DNA of 64,000 nt from Artemisia argyi (lineage: Eukaryota; Streptophyta; Magnoliopsida; Asterales; Asteraceae), in NCBI GenBank assembly GCA_030686995.1, contig CM060680.1, forward strand, positions 84,565,104 to 84,629,103, read 5' to 3'. The notes beneath the pieces were generated by a model. That model was given only the letters and a program-made list of their open reading frames with translations. It had not been told where the DNA came from and did no database searches. This document shows, piece by piece, positions 10,926-22,991 of this stretch. Each line of letters starts with the position of its first letter. Position 1 is the stretch's first letter. The position numbers and the translations under genes were made by a program.

Positions 10926-13900
10926 CCGGGAACTTAAAGCTGCTGATCAATTTCGTCTGGAAATTTATGGGAACTGTACGCTTTGGAAATGATCATGTAG
11001 CAGCTATTCAGGGTTATGGAGATCTTCAATTTGGAAATTTTTTAATCACTCGAGTTTACTACGTCGAAGGGTTGGGACACAACTTGTTTTCAGTTGGGCA
11101 GTTTTGTGATGCAGATTTAGAAGTTGCATTCAGGAGAAACACGGTTTTTATCAGAAATTTGGTTGGTGATGATCTCTTAACTGGAAATCGTGGTACAAAC
11201 TTGTATGCTATCGACATCAACCAAATGGCTTCTACATCACCAATTTGTCTTATGACAAGGGCAACCGAAACTAAGTCCTGGCTGTGGCATAGACGTTTAT
11301 CCCATCTCAATTTCGACACCATCAACAAGTTAGCCAAAGACAACATCGTCACCGGACTTCCTAAGTTCAAATACACCAAGGAACACCTATGTCCATCATG
11401 CGAACAAGGAAAAAGCAAAAGAGCATCATATAAACCCAAAACCGTACCGAGTTCGGAAGCAAGGTTACATATGTTGCACATGGACTTATGTGGCCCAATG
11501 AGAGTTGAAAGCATTAATGGGAAGAAGTATATTCTTGTTATTGTTGATGATTATTCAAGATATACTTGGGTAAAGTTTTTGAGATCAAAAGACGAAGCAC
11601 CAGGCATCATCATCACCTTTCTGAAGCGTATTCAAGTTCTACTTCAAGCTCCAGTAAGGATTATAAGAACAGATAATGGCACAGAATTCACAAATCAGGA
11701 GTTAAGAACTTACCTCGAAGATGTTGGAATTACACACCAAACATCAGTTGTTAGAACTCCACAGCAGAATGGGGTAGTTGAAAGAAGAAACCGAACTCTT
11801 GTGGAAGCTGCTCGCACAATGCTGATCTTTTCTAGTGCACCACTATTCTTATGGGCTGATGCTGTTGCCACTGCTTGTTTCACTCAGAACCGATCTCTAG
11901 TACATCCAAGATTCAATAAAACCCCATATGAGCTAGTGAACAACCGTAAACCTGACATCTCTTACCTTCACGTGTTTGGCGCTTTGTGCTATCCGACGAA
12001 TGACAGAGAAGATCTAGGGAAGTTAAAAGCTAAGGGTGATATTGGAATCTTCATTGGATATTCAGAAAACTCGAGGGCATTCAGGGTGTATAATAGAAGA
12101 ACGAAAAAGATAATGGAGACGATGAATGTGAAGTTTGACGAGATTTCACAAATGGCTTCTGAGAGATACGCTCTAGAACCCGCGCTTAATCTGATGGCTT
12201 CTAATCAAAACGGATTAGGACCCGCACCAAACCAGCAGACTTCTGGACACATCAGTTCAGGACTCGTACCTCAAGGAGCTCAGTCAACAAACACGGATAA
12301 ACCTTCAGAACAAGAACTGGAAAACTTCTTCGAGTTAATGTTTGATGAATATTATGGTGGAACTTCGACTAATGCATCTCAACAACATTCCGCTGCACCC
12401 GCTCAAAACCATCAACCACCACCACTACCACAAGATGCATCTACAACAATCGAAGCTGAAGCACCAACTACCTCAACATCATCTACATCTACTCAAGCTC
12501 AAGCCACTCCAGTACTTGAAACTGAACTACCCAGAGTTGATGAGCAAAATCAAAACACAAATTTTCAAGAAGAACCAACAAATAATTCAAACGATGTTGC
12601 GTTAGAAGAAGAAGAAGAAGTATTTGAAAACCCGTTTGCATCAGACTCTGCTGAATCTTCTTCAAGGTTACAAGAACCATCTAACACACATTCGTTCAAC
12701 CAAAGGTACCCTTCTACGTTTCAATGGACAAAAGACCATCCGTTAGTCCATGTTATTGGTAATCCTTCAATGCCAGTTCAGACGAGGAGACAACTTGCCA
12801 CCGATCTCGAATTGTGCATCTACGTTTGCTCAATCAGCCTCAAAGAACCAAAGAACATTCGGGAAGCAATGGCAGAAAACCCTTGGATTGAAGCAATGCA
12901 GGAGGAATTTCTTCAATACCTGTTACATGACAGTTGGGAACTTGTTGAACGACCACTTGATAAACGTGTTCTTGACCTCAAGTGGTTGTGGAAGAACAAA
13001 CTGGATGAGGAAATGACTGTTATTCGCAACAAAGCTCGTCTCGTGGCTAAAGGATATCCACAAGAAGAAGGGATAGATTTCGAAGAATCATTCGCGCCTG
13101 TAGCTAGACTTGAAGCAGTCCGGATTTTCTTAGCCTATGCCGCTCACAAAAACATCACGGTCTATCAGATGGACATTAAGACAGCTTTCTTGAATGGAAC
13201 TCTGAAAGAAGAAGTGTATGTGAGTCAGCCAGAGGGATTCGTCGACAAAGATCATCCAGACTACGTCTACAAGCTTAAGAAAGCCATCTATGGTTTAAAA
13301 CAAGCTCCAAGAGCGTGGTATGACGAACTATCATCTTTCTTGCTTAAAAACAATTTCACAAAAGGAACGGTTGATGACACCTTGTTTATCAAAAAGTTCA
13401 AAGATGACATTTTGATCGTTCAAATTTACGTGGACGACATTATTTTTGGATCAACCAATCCTAACCATTCAAAACATTTTGAAAATCTCATGAAAAGCAA
13501 ATTTGAAATGTCCATGATGGGGGAACTAAAATTCTTTCTTGGTTTACAAATACATCAATCCCCACGTGGTATTTTTATCAATCAAGCTAAATATACAATA
13601 GAGATTTTGAAAAAACATGGAATGGAAAATTGTGATTCTGTTGGTACACCAATGGTCACTTCACCAAAAATAGGTGTTGATTTGTTTGGGAAACCTATCG
13701 ATCCGAAGAAATATCGGAGCATGATCGGTTCTCTCATGTACCTAACTGCTAGCCGACCAGATATCCAATTTGCTGTATGTTTATTAGCACGGTTTCAGGC
13801 AAAGCCTACCGAACTTCACCTCAAAGAGGTTAAACGGATCTTTCGGTACCTTCGAAGCACCATTAACATGGGACTTTGGTATCCGAAGGATTCGGGGTTT

Positions 13901-14404
13901 AATCTAACAGCATTTTCAGATGCAGACCATGCTGGTGATCAAGTTACAGCAAAGAGTACATCAGGTGGAGCACAATTTTTGGGTGAAAAGCTAGTAAGCT
14001 GGTCGTCAAAGAAACAGGATTGTACTGCGCTATCAACTGCCGAAGCCGAGTATGTGTCTCTATCTGCGTGTTGTGCCCAAGTTCTTTGGATGCGGACACA
14101 GCTCACAGATTATGGCTTTACTTTTGACAGAATACCTATGTATTGTGACTCAAAAAGTGCCATAGCCATCTCGTGCAATCCCGTACATCACTCTAAGACG
14201 AAGCATATCAAAGTCCGCTACCATTTCATCAAAGAACACGTGGAAGAGGGTACTGTTGAATTATTTTTCGTTAAGACTGATTATCAACTCGCCGATCTAT
14301 TTACTAAAGCCCTTCCAAAAGAAAGGTTTGACTATTTAGTTCGACGAATTGGCATGCGAAGCCTAACTCCTGAGGAGCTAGAACGTCTTCTCGATTCCTC
14401 TTGA
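10922..14404 (+). CDS. pol: Copia pol: protease end, integrase, reverse transcriptase, RNase H (1,160 aa from the ATG)
   Basis: It encodes the enzymes for copying element RNA to DNA and inserting it. Domains from the ATG: a GAG-pre-integrase HHCC zinc region (about 80-165, H123 and a CPSC pair near 156-159); an integrase core with D188, D251 and E287 (exactly 35 residues between D251 and E287, the D,D35E signature); a Ser/Gln/Pro-rich linker; reverse transcriptase (about 655-890) with YVDD at 836-839; RNase H (about 985-1125) with SDADHAG near D1000 and a STAEAEY motif. The reading frame is open from 10817. The protease active-site motif DSGC (from 10901) lies upstream of the ATG, so the frame probably joins gag by -1 frameshifting. 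No internal stop is seen. Confidence 0.95.
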   Translation: MTGNLKLLINFVWKFMGTVRFGNDHVAAIQGYGDLQFGNFLITRVYYVEGLGHNLFSVGQFCDADLEVAFRRNTVFIRNLVGDDLLTGNRGTNLYAIDINQMASTSPICLMTRATETKSWLWHRRLSHLNFDTINKLAKDNIVTGLPKFKYTKEHLCPSCEQGKSKRASYKPKTVPSSEARLHMLHMDLCGPMRVESINGKKYILVIVDDYSRYTWVKFLRSKDEAPGIIITFLKRIQVLLQAPVRIIRTDNGTEFTNQELRTYLEDVGITHQTSVVRTPQQNGVVERRNRTLVEAARTMLIFSSAPLFLWADAVATACFTQNRSLVHPRFNKTPYELVNNRKPDISYLHVFGALCYPTNDREDLGKLKAKGDIGIFIGYSENSRAFRVYNRRTKKIMETMNVKFDEISQMASERYALEPALNLMASNQNGLGPAPNQQTSGHISSGLVPQGAQSTNTDKPSEQELENFFELMFDEYYGGTSTNASQQHSAAPAQNHQPPPLPQDASTTIEAEAPTTSTSSTSTQAQATPVLETELPRVDEQNQNTNFQEEPTNNSNDVALEEEEEVFENPFASDSAESSSRLQEPSNTHSFNQRYPSTFQWTKDHPLVHVIGNPSMPVQTRRQLATDLELCIYVCSISLKEPKNIREAMAENPWIEAMQEEFLQYLLHDSWELVERPLDKRVLDLKWLWKNKLDEEMTVIRNKARLVAKGYPQEEGIDFEESFAPVARLEAVRIFLAYAAHKNITVYQMDIKTAFLNGTLKEEVYVSQPEGFVDKDHPDYVYKLKKAIYGLKQAPRAWYDELSSFLLKNNFTKGTVDDTLFIKKFKDDILIVQIYVDDIIFGSTNPNHSKHFENLMKSKFEMSMMGELKFFLGLQIHQSPRGIFINQAKYTIEILKKHGMENCDSVGTPMVTSPKIGVDLFGKPIDPKKYRSMIGSLMYLTASRPDIQFAVCLLARFQAKPTELHLKEVKRIFRYLRSTINMGLWYPKDSGFNLTAFSDADHAGDQVTAKSTSGGAQFLGEKLVSWSSKKQDCTALSTAEAEYVSLSACCAQVLWMRTQLTDYGFTFDRIPMYCDSKSAIAISCNPVHHSKTKHIKVRYHFIKEHVEEGTVELFFVKTDYQLADLFTKALPKERFDYLVRRIGMRSLTPEELERLLDSS

Positions 14405-16960
14405 AAAATGTTTTCAAAACCGCTTCGCTGTAAATATTTTTGAAAAACAAAATACAAAATTTGAAAAACCAACAAAAACAAAATACAAAAATATAAAATC
14501 TTTCAAAAAATACAAAAACAATATAAAATCAAAAAATCCAAAAATATTCTTCTCACGACATGTCTCTCGTATAAATCAATATTCTGTACGTTTCTAGAAA
14601 TGTCATTCAACAATGATACGGACATGTACAGATGCTTGAGCGGGAGTTTCTTTTTTTAATGTTTTTCTAAAACATGTCGTTTCTCAAAATTTTCTTCACA
14701 ATGGCTTTCGTATACATCAGTACGAAACCCGGACTTCAATGATGACTTCTGATTATTTTCAAATCAAGGACTCGTACGTTCAATGACGAACTCTTTTTCA
14801 AAAAGTTCGAGTCTAAACAAACGAAAAAGATTTCAAGCATAAACTCGTTTTTTTTTTTAACAAAATTCTTGAGCACTTTTTCAAGATTGTTCAAAAGATT
14901 TCTCAAAATCTCTCAAAATGAGTGCTCAAGATAACTCCCTCAAAACCCTTAATTGATTTTAAAATGTGCTATCATTAAGGGGGAGTACAAAAACAAAATT
15001 GTTCCAAATTCATGCAAAATAAATCTGTCTTTCTCTCCAAAAAGCCTTTTCGTAATATGTTGATATCAAAAATATCACAATATGCTATTTTTGAGGGGGA
15101 GAAGACATGATTAAAATGTGATCAAAGATGTTTAAAGAGTGTGACTGAATCTCAAAAGAGCTCGACTCAGATAGTACCAATGAATTGACGAAGCTAAAAA
15201 TGTCAGTAATCGAAAAGACTTGTCCTGGACGGGTAATAATTTCAAGCTAGTCTAACTAGTGATGTAAGCGTGTCTCGAATAGGACTTGTCTGAGTAGAGT
15301 GTACCGTATCGAGAGACTTTCTTTGGACTTGACCAGGACGGGTAATAACTTCAAGCTAGTCTAACTAGTGATGTAAGCGTGTCTCGAATCGGTCATGTTC
15401 GCTGAAAGTGGATCAATTCAAAAGTGCAAACTCCTCTCGCATGTGCAAATTTCTTAAATATTCATGAGCACATGTGAAGGGGGAGTCCTTCAAAAAGAAA
15501 TGCAAAACTCTCGAAGTGTCAACAATGTGTTTTATATTCATAAACACTTTGAGAGATTTTCAATAAATGGTTTCATGGCAATGATAGGATAGTCATGGAG
15601 TTATAAGGTGACTAAGGTTAGGAAAAACCGTCCTATGATCCGCCAGAGCCGGAGGGATCTACCCAAGGACAATTCCAATAGATTAGAATTAGAAGTCCTT
15701 AGGTATGATTGAAAAAAGGAGAAAATGAGAAAGGAGAAAGAAGGGGTTGAAGAATTAAAAAGAAAAGTTATGAAAAAGGGTGAAAAGAAATAGCCCTCCA
15801 AATGTTCAACCTTAGGGCAGACACCGGGTACAATTCATATGCTACTGATTGTTACTAAGGTGACACCGGTATTGAAGACAAAGACGTCATGGACCTAGTG
15901 ACGCACTGCACTAAACCTTCTTAACCACTCAAGTTCTCTTAAAAGAGCTTGTTTCATTCTCACGGGGAACCGGCATAATCTATCGACCTGTCTCTTAGAG
16001 ATGGTTGATATTGAAGCAGGAGACCTCTCCCTAATCTCCGCATAGGAAACCAAATGTGCACTTATCGAGTCTAGAGCCCCGAGATTCATCAAAAGATCTC
16101 ATAGGAACACATGATATTTCTACACTGGTTGTTCAACATTAAGGACGCCAGATGTAAACTTAAGAGTCCTACGCAGATCTTACCAATCTGCCAGAACATT
16201 TATGAGAGAATTCACATTTGTGATTCTCAATGATTGAATGGAAATTCCTGCCAGGGTCAACATCAAGCAGCCCTGACAGCAGGTCACTTCGGTAATTCTT
16301 TATGGGTTACGCTTAGTGTTCGCGGTGGTTTCAAACGGTCTACAGTCGTGGAGTGATCCCCAGCGACTCACCCAGTCATTGAGCTACTAAGTAGGTCTTG
16401 TAAGCTCTCTTGAGAGTATCTGACATGGGAACGGCCTTGGTAAGGGTTAGAAGGAGTCTTCACACTATGCTGTTGACGATCTCTAATTCTTATCTGTAAG
16501 TACCGGATGTTTTATTGCTAACTGTTTATATGCAGGGACACTTCATCTCCATGGCGACAGATTCCACGTGCTCATACATACATCTGGAAGTTAAAGAAAG
16601 CTCCCTCAAAGATCTATTCAACACAAAGTTCAAAGGAAGATTCTACGCCAATAAGAAGAATCTACAAAGTATAAAGACTAACGATCAAAGTGAAAGAAAG
16701 GGAACTACGTGCATATGAATATCAAAGTCCAAAGATGTATGAGCATGTTGGAATGGCAAACAACCACCACAGACACAGAAGTGACGAAAGGCAGATAACT
16801 CCACATCACAAAGGAACAAAGAACGATGAAAAATCAGTTATCAAAGATCACAAAGCATGAAGGAACAAAGACTAAAGACTATTCTACAACGACACACAAA
16901 GTTGAAGACAAAGAACACGGAAGACCCACTCACGTGGAGCATTATTCGAATGACCAACCC
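14405..16960 (+). other. Long untranslated 3' region of the copia element, env-like slot without an ORF
   Basis: About 2.56 kb separates the pol stop from the polypurine tract. Some Sireviruses carry an env-like frame here, but no open frame above about 70 codons is present and none is recognisable. The region contains polypurine-tract-like motifs AGGGGGAG or GAGGGGGAG at 14975-14985, 15093-15101 and 15476-15485, before the true tract. It also contains a 64 bp direct repeat and, from about 15800, a less AT-rich stretch with no identified role. Confidence 0.7.
15217..15389 (+). repeat. 64 bp direct repeat pair in the copia 3' region
   Basis: Copy one is 15217-15280 and copy two 15326-15389, 109 bp apart start to start. 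Both run from GACTTG through GGACGGGTAATAA and AAGCTAGTCTAACTAG to GTGTCTCGAAT, with only a few differences near the left end. They lie in the untranslated region between pol and the 3' LTR. Confidence 0.85.
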
Positions 16961-16972
16961 TTAGGGGGAGAT
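16961..16972 (+). other. Polypurine tract before the 3' LTR
   Basis: TTAGGGGGAGAT abuts the 3' LTR. This is the expected plus-strand primer position. The AGGGGGAG core matches the three extra copies upstream in the same element. Confidence 0.88.
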
Positions 16973-17378
16973 TGTTAGCATTAAAAATATGTATTATGAA
17001 GTGATGGTCATTCTCATATTGTAACTTTGTGTCGTTTGTTAAATTTAGTAATTGTTTAGTCATTGGGCTTTGGACTTGGCAAGCTAATATGTTATTAGTT
17101 ATGTTTCATAAGCCTTTATATAATCCATGTAACCAAGTCCAAGCCCAAGCCCATAGAAAGCCCATAGGGCATCTCATGTATCTTACTATTTAAACACCTC
17201 AAAGGTTCATTTGAGGTGTGTGCTTGTGTGTGTATTGTGTGTGTTTTTAATAAAAGTTCTCTTCATCTCTTATCTCTATTTCATACTAGTTAACGCCACA
17301 CATACTATACCAAGTCACCATCTTTACTTCATCTTGTTCTTATATTGGTATTAAAGTTGATATATCTAAGGTCTTACA
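16973..17378 (+). repeat. 3' LTR of the copia element
   Basis: 406 bp, TGTTAGCATT to GGTCTTACA, with no difference found from the 5' LTR on base-by-base reading. It is followed by the TGGGC duplication at 17379-17383. Confidence 0.96.
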
Positions 17379-17383
17379 TGGGC

Positions 17384-18074
17384 AAATATGTTCACTAAAG
17401 TACGCTTGGCGAGTTTGAAAGAATATAAGCAATAAATGGAAGATGTACCTTTAAAAACTTATTCCATAGGATGCTTGACACGTATCTACCTAGCCCCACT
17501 AAGTGACATCCTTGTACCTAGTATAAAAGGAATGTTGGTCAAAAGTAAATGCACCCACTTCACATACTTATTATCGAATTTGAAGTGCATTTACTCTATT
17601 TGAAATTAAAGCAAGTCCCTGATCCAATCAACGACTTATAAGTTCACTTGCAAAATTTATTCTAGCTTGATCAGAGAGCTGTCTTTACATTGTCATTCAA
17701 TTAAGGGTTTCTACACAACATTTTGTAATTCTTTGATTCATATCAATAAGAGTTATATGTTGAAAAATTAAATCCTGTGTTATGTATTTTAAACTTTTTT
17801 ATACTTTGTTTTACAAACTGACATTGATTTGGGAACAACAATTGGTATTAGATCAAGTTTGATTTTAAAATCCTTTTAACAAGTGCTCTTTACTAAAAAC
17901 TTGTGCAAAACGTTTAAAATCAAGATCCACTCATGTCATGAAACAATGATAATATTGAAACACTAGAAATAATGATGCTCCACTACCTCCACCTGGTGGT
18001 GGTGGTGGTGGTGGTGCTTCTTTGAACTTTAATATTCCAAGCAATGACTTTTCACAACTTCTAGATTCAAGGGG
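17384..18074 (+). mobile_element. Older copia-like fragment: LTR end, primer-binding site and short gag remnant
   Basis: A TATAAAAGG box lies near 17522 and an LTR-like end ...GGGAACAACA at 17840. It is followed by TTGGTATTAGATCAAG (from 17842), close to the tRNA-Met primer-binding consensus. Further on, a frame near 17970-18070 encodes a Pro then poly-Gly stretch and SLNFNIPSNDF, like the start of a copia gag, with a GGT microsatellite at about 17995-18016. The frame is broken and no pol follows. The left border is unknown because the young copia element inserted at 17379. Confidence 0.45.
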
Positions 18075-19270
18075 ATGAGTTCATATTTCTCTGGTTCTAG
18101 TAGTTTGCCATTGTATTATTTTTTTGATGTTATGTGTGCCTTCAAATGTGATAAAAAATCATGAGAAAATTAGAAAAAAACTTCTTTTTGGGTAGGGAAA
18201 AAATATTGTGGGTCAAATAGGATATGTTCTATCTTTACATGGGACAGAAGGCCTAAATATCAGGTCACTATGGCCAAAAAATTTGGCTTTATTAGGTAAA
18301 TGGTGATAGACGTTTAGGAAGAAGGGTGAGTTTATAGGTTAGGGTGATTAAAAGCATCCATGGGGTTAATGGTGGGTTTGATGAAAATAGGGCATTGGGT
18401 GGGAGGGGGGATAAAGGGTATGGAGGTGTGGTAGGGTATAGTGAGAACAAGAGAAGAAATGGGTGGTTTGGGGATAGAGTTTACATCTTCATGTAGACGC
18501 GTATTAGGGGGAGGAGGGATATTAGATTTTTTATGGATAGATGGGTTGGTGATCAAAGATTGTATGATAGATTTTCTAGGTTATTTCACTTAGATGGGAG
18601 CTAGATGATTTAGTTTGTGTATTGCAAAACGTTGTTATCTCTAATAGTTGTAGGGATAGAGGGAGGTGGGCGATATTCGTTGATGGTGAGTTCAAGGTCA
18701 AAGAGTTCACAAATATCGTTGAGGAAAAGATTCTACATGTGGAAAGCGGTGGTCAAGAAACTATATGGAACAAATTGGTGCCGAAAAAGGTTAATATATT
18801 ATTGTGAAGAGCTTTGAAAGGAAGACTTTCGGTTCGCGATGAGCTTGATAAAAGAGATATTGATTTAGATTTGGTGCTTTGTCCAAGTTGTAATAATGTG
18901 GTGGAATCATGTGCCCATTGTTCGGTCACTTGTGACCTTGCAATGAGGGTGTGTGTAAAAAGATCTTTAGTTGGTTGAAGATAGGATGTGTTAATACTTT
19001 TTCGTTAGATGAATTTTTTGTCATCTAATGGAACCGTTAATGTTCCTAATATTATATTCTCGTATTTGGCAAGCAAGCGGTTATTTGGACATCCGGTTAC
19101 TACATTTGAAAAGAAAGAAATGCCCGTATGTTCAGTAAAAAAATGTCAAGTACTAAAATCGTGCAAGGTATTCAACTAAAAAGCTACGAGTGGATACTTC
19201 GAAGATTGAATAAATACAAAAGAATGGATTGGCAACAGTGGTTATTTAATCCTATAAAATGTCAGATATA
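18075..19270 (+). pseudogene. Decayed LINE (non-LTR retrotransposon) ORF2 C-terminal part
   Basis: Translation in shifting frames gives a chain of LINE signatures: LPLYYFF, KNFFLGREKILWVK, SIHG, FFMDRWVGDQRLYDRF, then the reverse-transcriptase zinc-binding region (FVDGEFKVKEF, NKLVPKKVNI, LSVRDELDKRDID, CPSC..H). It closes with a C-terminal RNARMFSKK..QLKSYEWILRR segment near 19110-19200. Stops and frameshifts break it many times, so it is a dead 5'-truncated copy. The best-preserved stretch is 18660-18940. The catalytic core of the reverse transcriptase and the endonuclease are absent. Confidence 0.8.
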
Positions 19271-19427
19271 ATTATTGGTTCTCTGGTTCGTGCAACAGTT
19301 ACTTAGTTTTGTGGAAAATGATAACAGTGTGTCACTTAATTTTGTGGCAAATGGTAATAACAGATATACGGTGTGGGTACTAAATTAAGTAATGTTAGGT
19401 ACTGGTTGTAAACACATTGTGTACTAG

Positions 19428-20598
<1,171 letters not shown>

Positions 20599-20606
20599 TG
20601 TACTTG

Positions 20607-20990
20607 TATATGCAACACAGGTTGTTATAGTTTGCCCTATTAAGGGTCCCATTCTTACTTATCCTATATTTCAAGCGAATTGGTTGTCCTTGTGGTTTGT
20701 GTCCTATGACATATTCATGAGGATATGGTTAATTTTGTTTGGTTGTTAGTGTGTTTGGAGGGTCCCATGATAAAGTTGTATTGCTTTAGTTTTAGTTTTT
20801 TTCTTTGGTGTGTGGTCTGCGAATGTATTTCTAATGTCTCCTTCGAGTTTGGTTGTATGTTGTATCTTTTCTTATTCGGATTCTTTATCTTTAATCTGCT
20901 TGTTAGAAGAAGTGAAATGCGGTTTGTTTGTATTGGTTTTGTATGTTTCTATATACTGCTGCCTTTCCAAAAGAAAAATGTTTTTAGGTG
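20607..20990 (+). mobile_element. Probable LINE 3' untranslated remainder
   Basis: Sequence after the hAT duplication is T/G-rich and ends near 20975 in TGCTGCCTTTCCAAAAGAAAAA, which looks like a decayed poly(A) end of a LINE. It would continue the LINE fragment that stops at the hAT insertion. A 114-codon Phe/Leu/Cys-rich open frame (20725-21069) spans it but has no recognisable domain and is not called a gene. Confidence 0.35.
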
Positions 20991-21764
20991 TTTTAGGTTT
21001 ATGATATGTGGTGCCATAAAGTTTAGCCAGCCATTCATTGTTCTTCACTTATTGTACGTGGTAAAGTAAAAAAAGCCTAGAGAAAGAAGATTAAGAGACA
21101 TGCATACGAAAGTTAGGCTTTACCTCAAACGCATGTCTTATGGTGATCAGTTACTGAATCATACAAAATTATTGACAACCAAACTACAATTCTTTTGTCA
21201 TTTATTAGAAAAATATATAGGTTAAATTGGTTTTACCGACTATGGTCATTTATTAGGTGGTACAAATTAAAACATTATTATAACTTTTGGTAATGATATC
21301 TTTCCAGATTCATTTTAGAAGTAAAAACTATGTGTAATAAATGTTTTGAAACTTGATGGAATTATAAGAGAGATTCTATCACTGTAATACTCTCTTACTC
21401 CGTACGTATATATGTGTAAGTAATTATGGAAAGTGAGAAATATTGAGGTTCTTGTCAACGTATCAAATTTCTGAATTCTTAGCAAGAACGCCATATTATA
21501 TAAAACGTCACTTCAAAAGGTGACCTACTTACAAGATCAAATGGAAGTAACCACAAAAAGAAAACGTAAATGAATAGAATAATAATATCATTTTTCTTTT
21601 AAATCTATAGTTCTAGAATACCTCTACATCCTTGTATATTATGCATACCCTACAAGTCACTACAATGTATATATTTCTCTACGCATGGAGATGTCGACCC
21701 TTGATAATAATGCTTGAACACTTCTTATAATAAACATATTCTTTAATCAAATCTCCTCCGTGCA

Positions 21765-21773
21765 TATATATAG
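21765..21773 (+). promoter_or_regulatory. Probable TATA box of the NPF transporter gene
   Basis: TATATATAG lies 54 bases before the ATG at 21827. This is compatible with a short 5' leader starting about 30 bases downstream. About 770 bp upstream (20991-21760) is AT-rich with no other gene. I cannot point to specific nitrate-response elements. Confidence 0.5.
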
Positions 21774-21826
21774 AGTGAGCTCCTATAAACCCTTAAGTTT
21801 TCCTTTCATAAAACACACACACTGAA

Positions 21827-22944
21827 ATGGAGTCAAGTAAAGATTCGAGTCAACCTTTAACATCAGATCCCCTTTCAATGTTATGCAAGAATGATTTTCA
21901 GGTACTTCATTCATTTTCTCTTATTATATAATTTGATTTTCATAAGTTTTTTTTTCCATAAGAGTATAATTGTGCCTACAAATTATCATTATGAAAACCT
22001 AAACTCTCAAAACATATCTTTTCTATCTTAGTATGACAAGCAAACTCAAACATTTAGATACACATACAAACATAAGCACGAATACAGACACATGTGTGCG
22101 AATGTACGTTTATCTATATCTATACCAAATAGAGAAAATACATTTACATAAAACATAAAAACCTAAAAAATGAGTAATGTTGTTAGACCAAAATAACTCT
22201 AATTTATAAAAGAAAATGCAAACTATTAAAATTTAAATGCTTAATTACAATATAAATCACTAACGTTTTTCACTATCAGTTAATGCAGATTCATATATAT
22301 AAATAAAAGAAAGTCACACCAATTTTTAAATTTTTAAGTTTGTAACCCGGATCTGTTGGCGTATGTGATCACTAAAATATGCCAATTAATGCTTAAATTA
22401 CATGACTTTGTCAATTTGGGGAAAAAAATCCGCCCCACTTATTGCTAAATTCTAGCTCCGTCCGAGTATAAAGTGGTTTTGTTGTTTGTTACTAGAATAT
22501 ATGTTTGTGGTTATAAGTTTTTTTGCAAATGTGTGTTTTTTTGTTGTGTTGCTAATTCTATTATTTTTCAAGAGCCACCGGAGGAACTGCATTTGCTTTT
22601 AGGCTTTTTTTTCTTTGGTAATTTTTATTTTTGAGAACAAGCTTGTGTCATACAAGATTTGTAAAAAAAGTTGAATAAAATGTGAGTATCTCTTCTGAAT
22701 TTGTATCCGCATTTTCTTTTTTTTACATATTCAGAAAGCTTTCATTTTTGGGTTTATGATAAGGTTAATACTTAAAAAGTATTCAACAGTAAAATGTTGT
22801 ATTAAAGTATTAGAATTCTTTATGGAACACAATTATCATATCAACAAAATGATAACTATGAGGCAAGCTTTAATTATTTAAAAGGTGACATAAATCTTAC
22901 AGAGCATTTTTGAGTTCAGTGAAAGTAAATGATTCTCCATTTCG

Positions 22945-22991
<47 letters not shown>

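Larger units (their letters stand above)
5153..17383 (+). mobile_element. Complete, young Ty1/copia (Sirevirus-like) retrotransposon
   Basis: A full-length element of 12,221 bp (5158-17378) is flanked by a perfect 5 bp duplication TGGGC (5153-5157 and 17379-17383). Its order is 5' LTR, primer-binding site, long leader, gag, pol, a 2.6 kb untranslated 3' region, polypurine tract, 3' LTR. By eye the two LTRs are identical over all 406 bases, so insertion was recent. Both reading frames are open throughout, so the copy may be autonomous. The integrase-before-RT order defines copia. The long gag, the RT motif [11 protein letters not shown] and repeated GGGGGAG motifs before the 3' LTR point to the Sirevirus/SIRE lineage (known family features, placement inferred). 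Confidence 0.95.

Noticed and set aside
15601..16718. Short frames after pol considered as an env-like gene
   Set aside because: Longest is under 70 codons, on both strands, with no signal peptide or membrane pattern.
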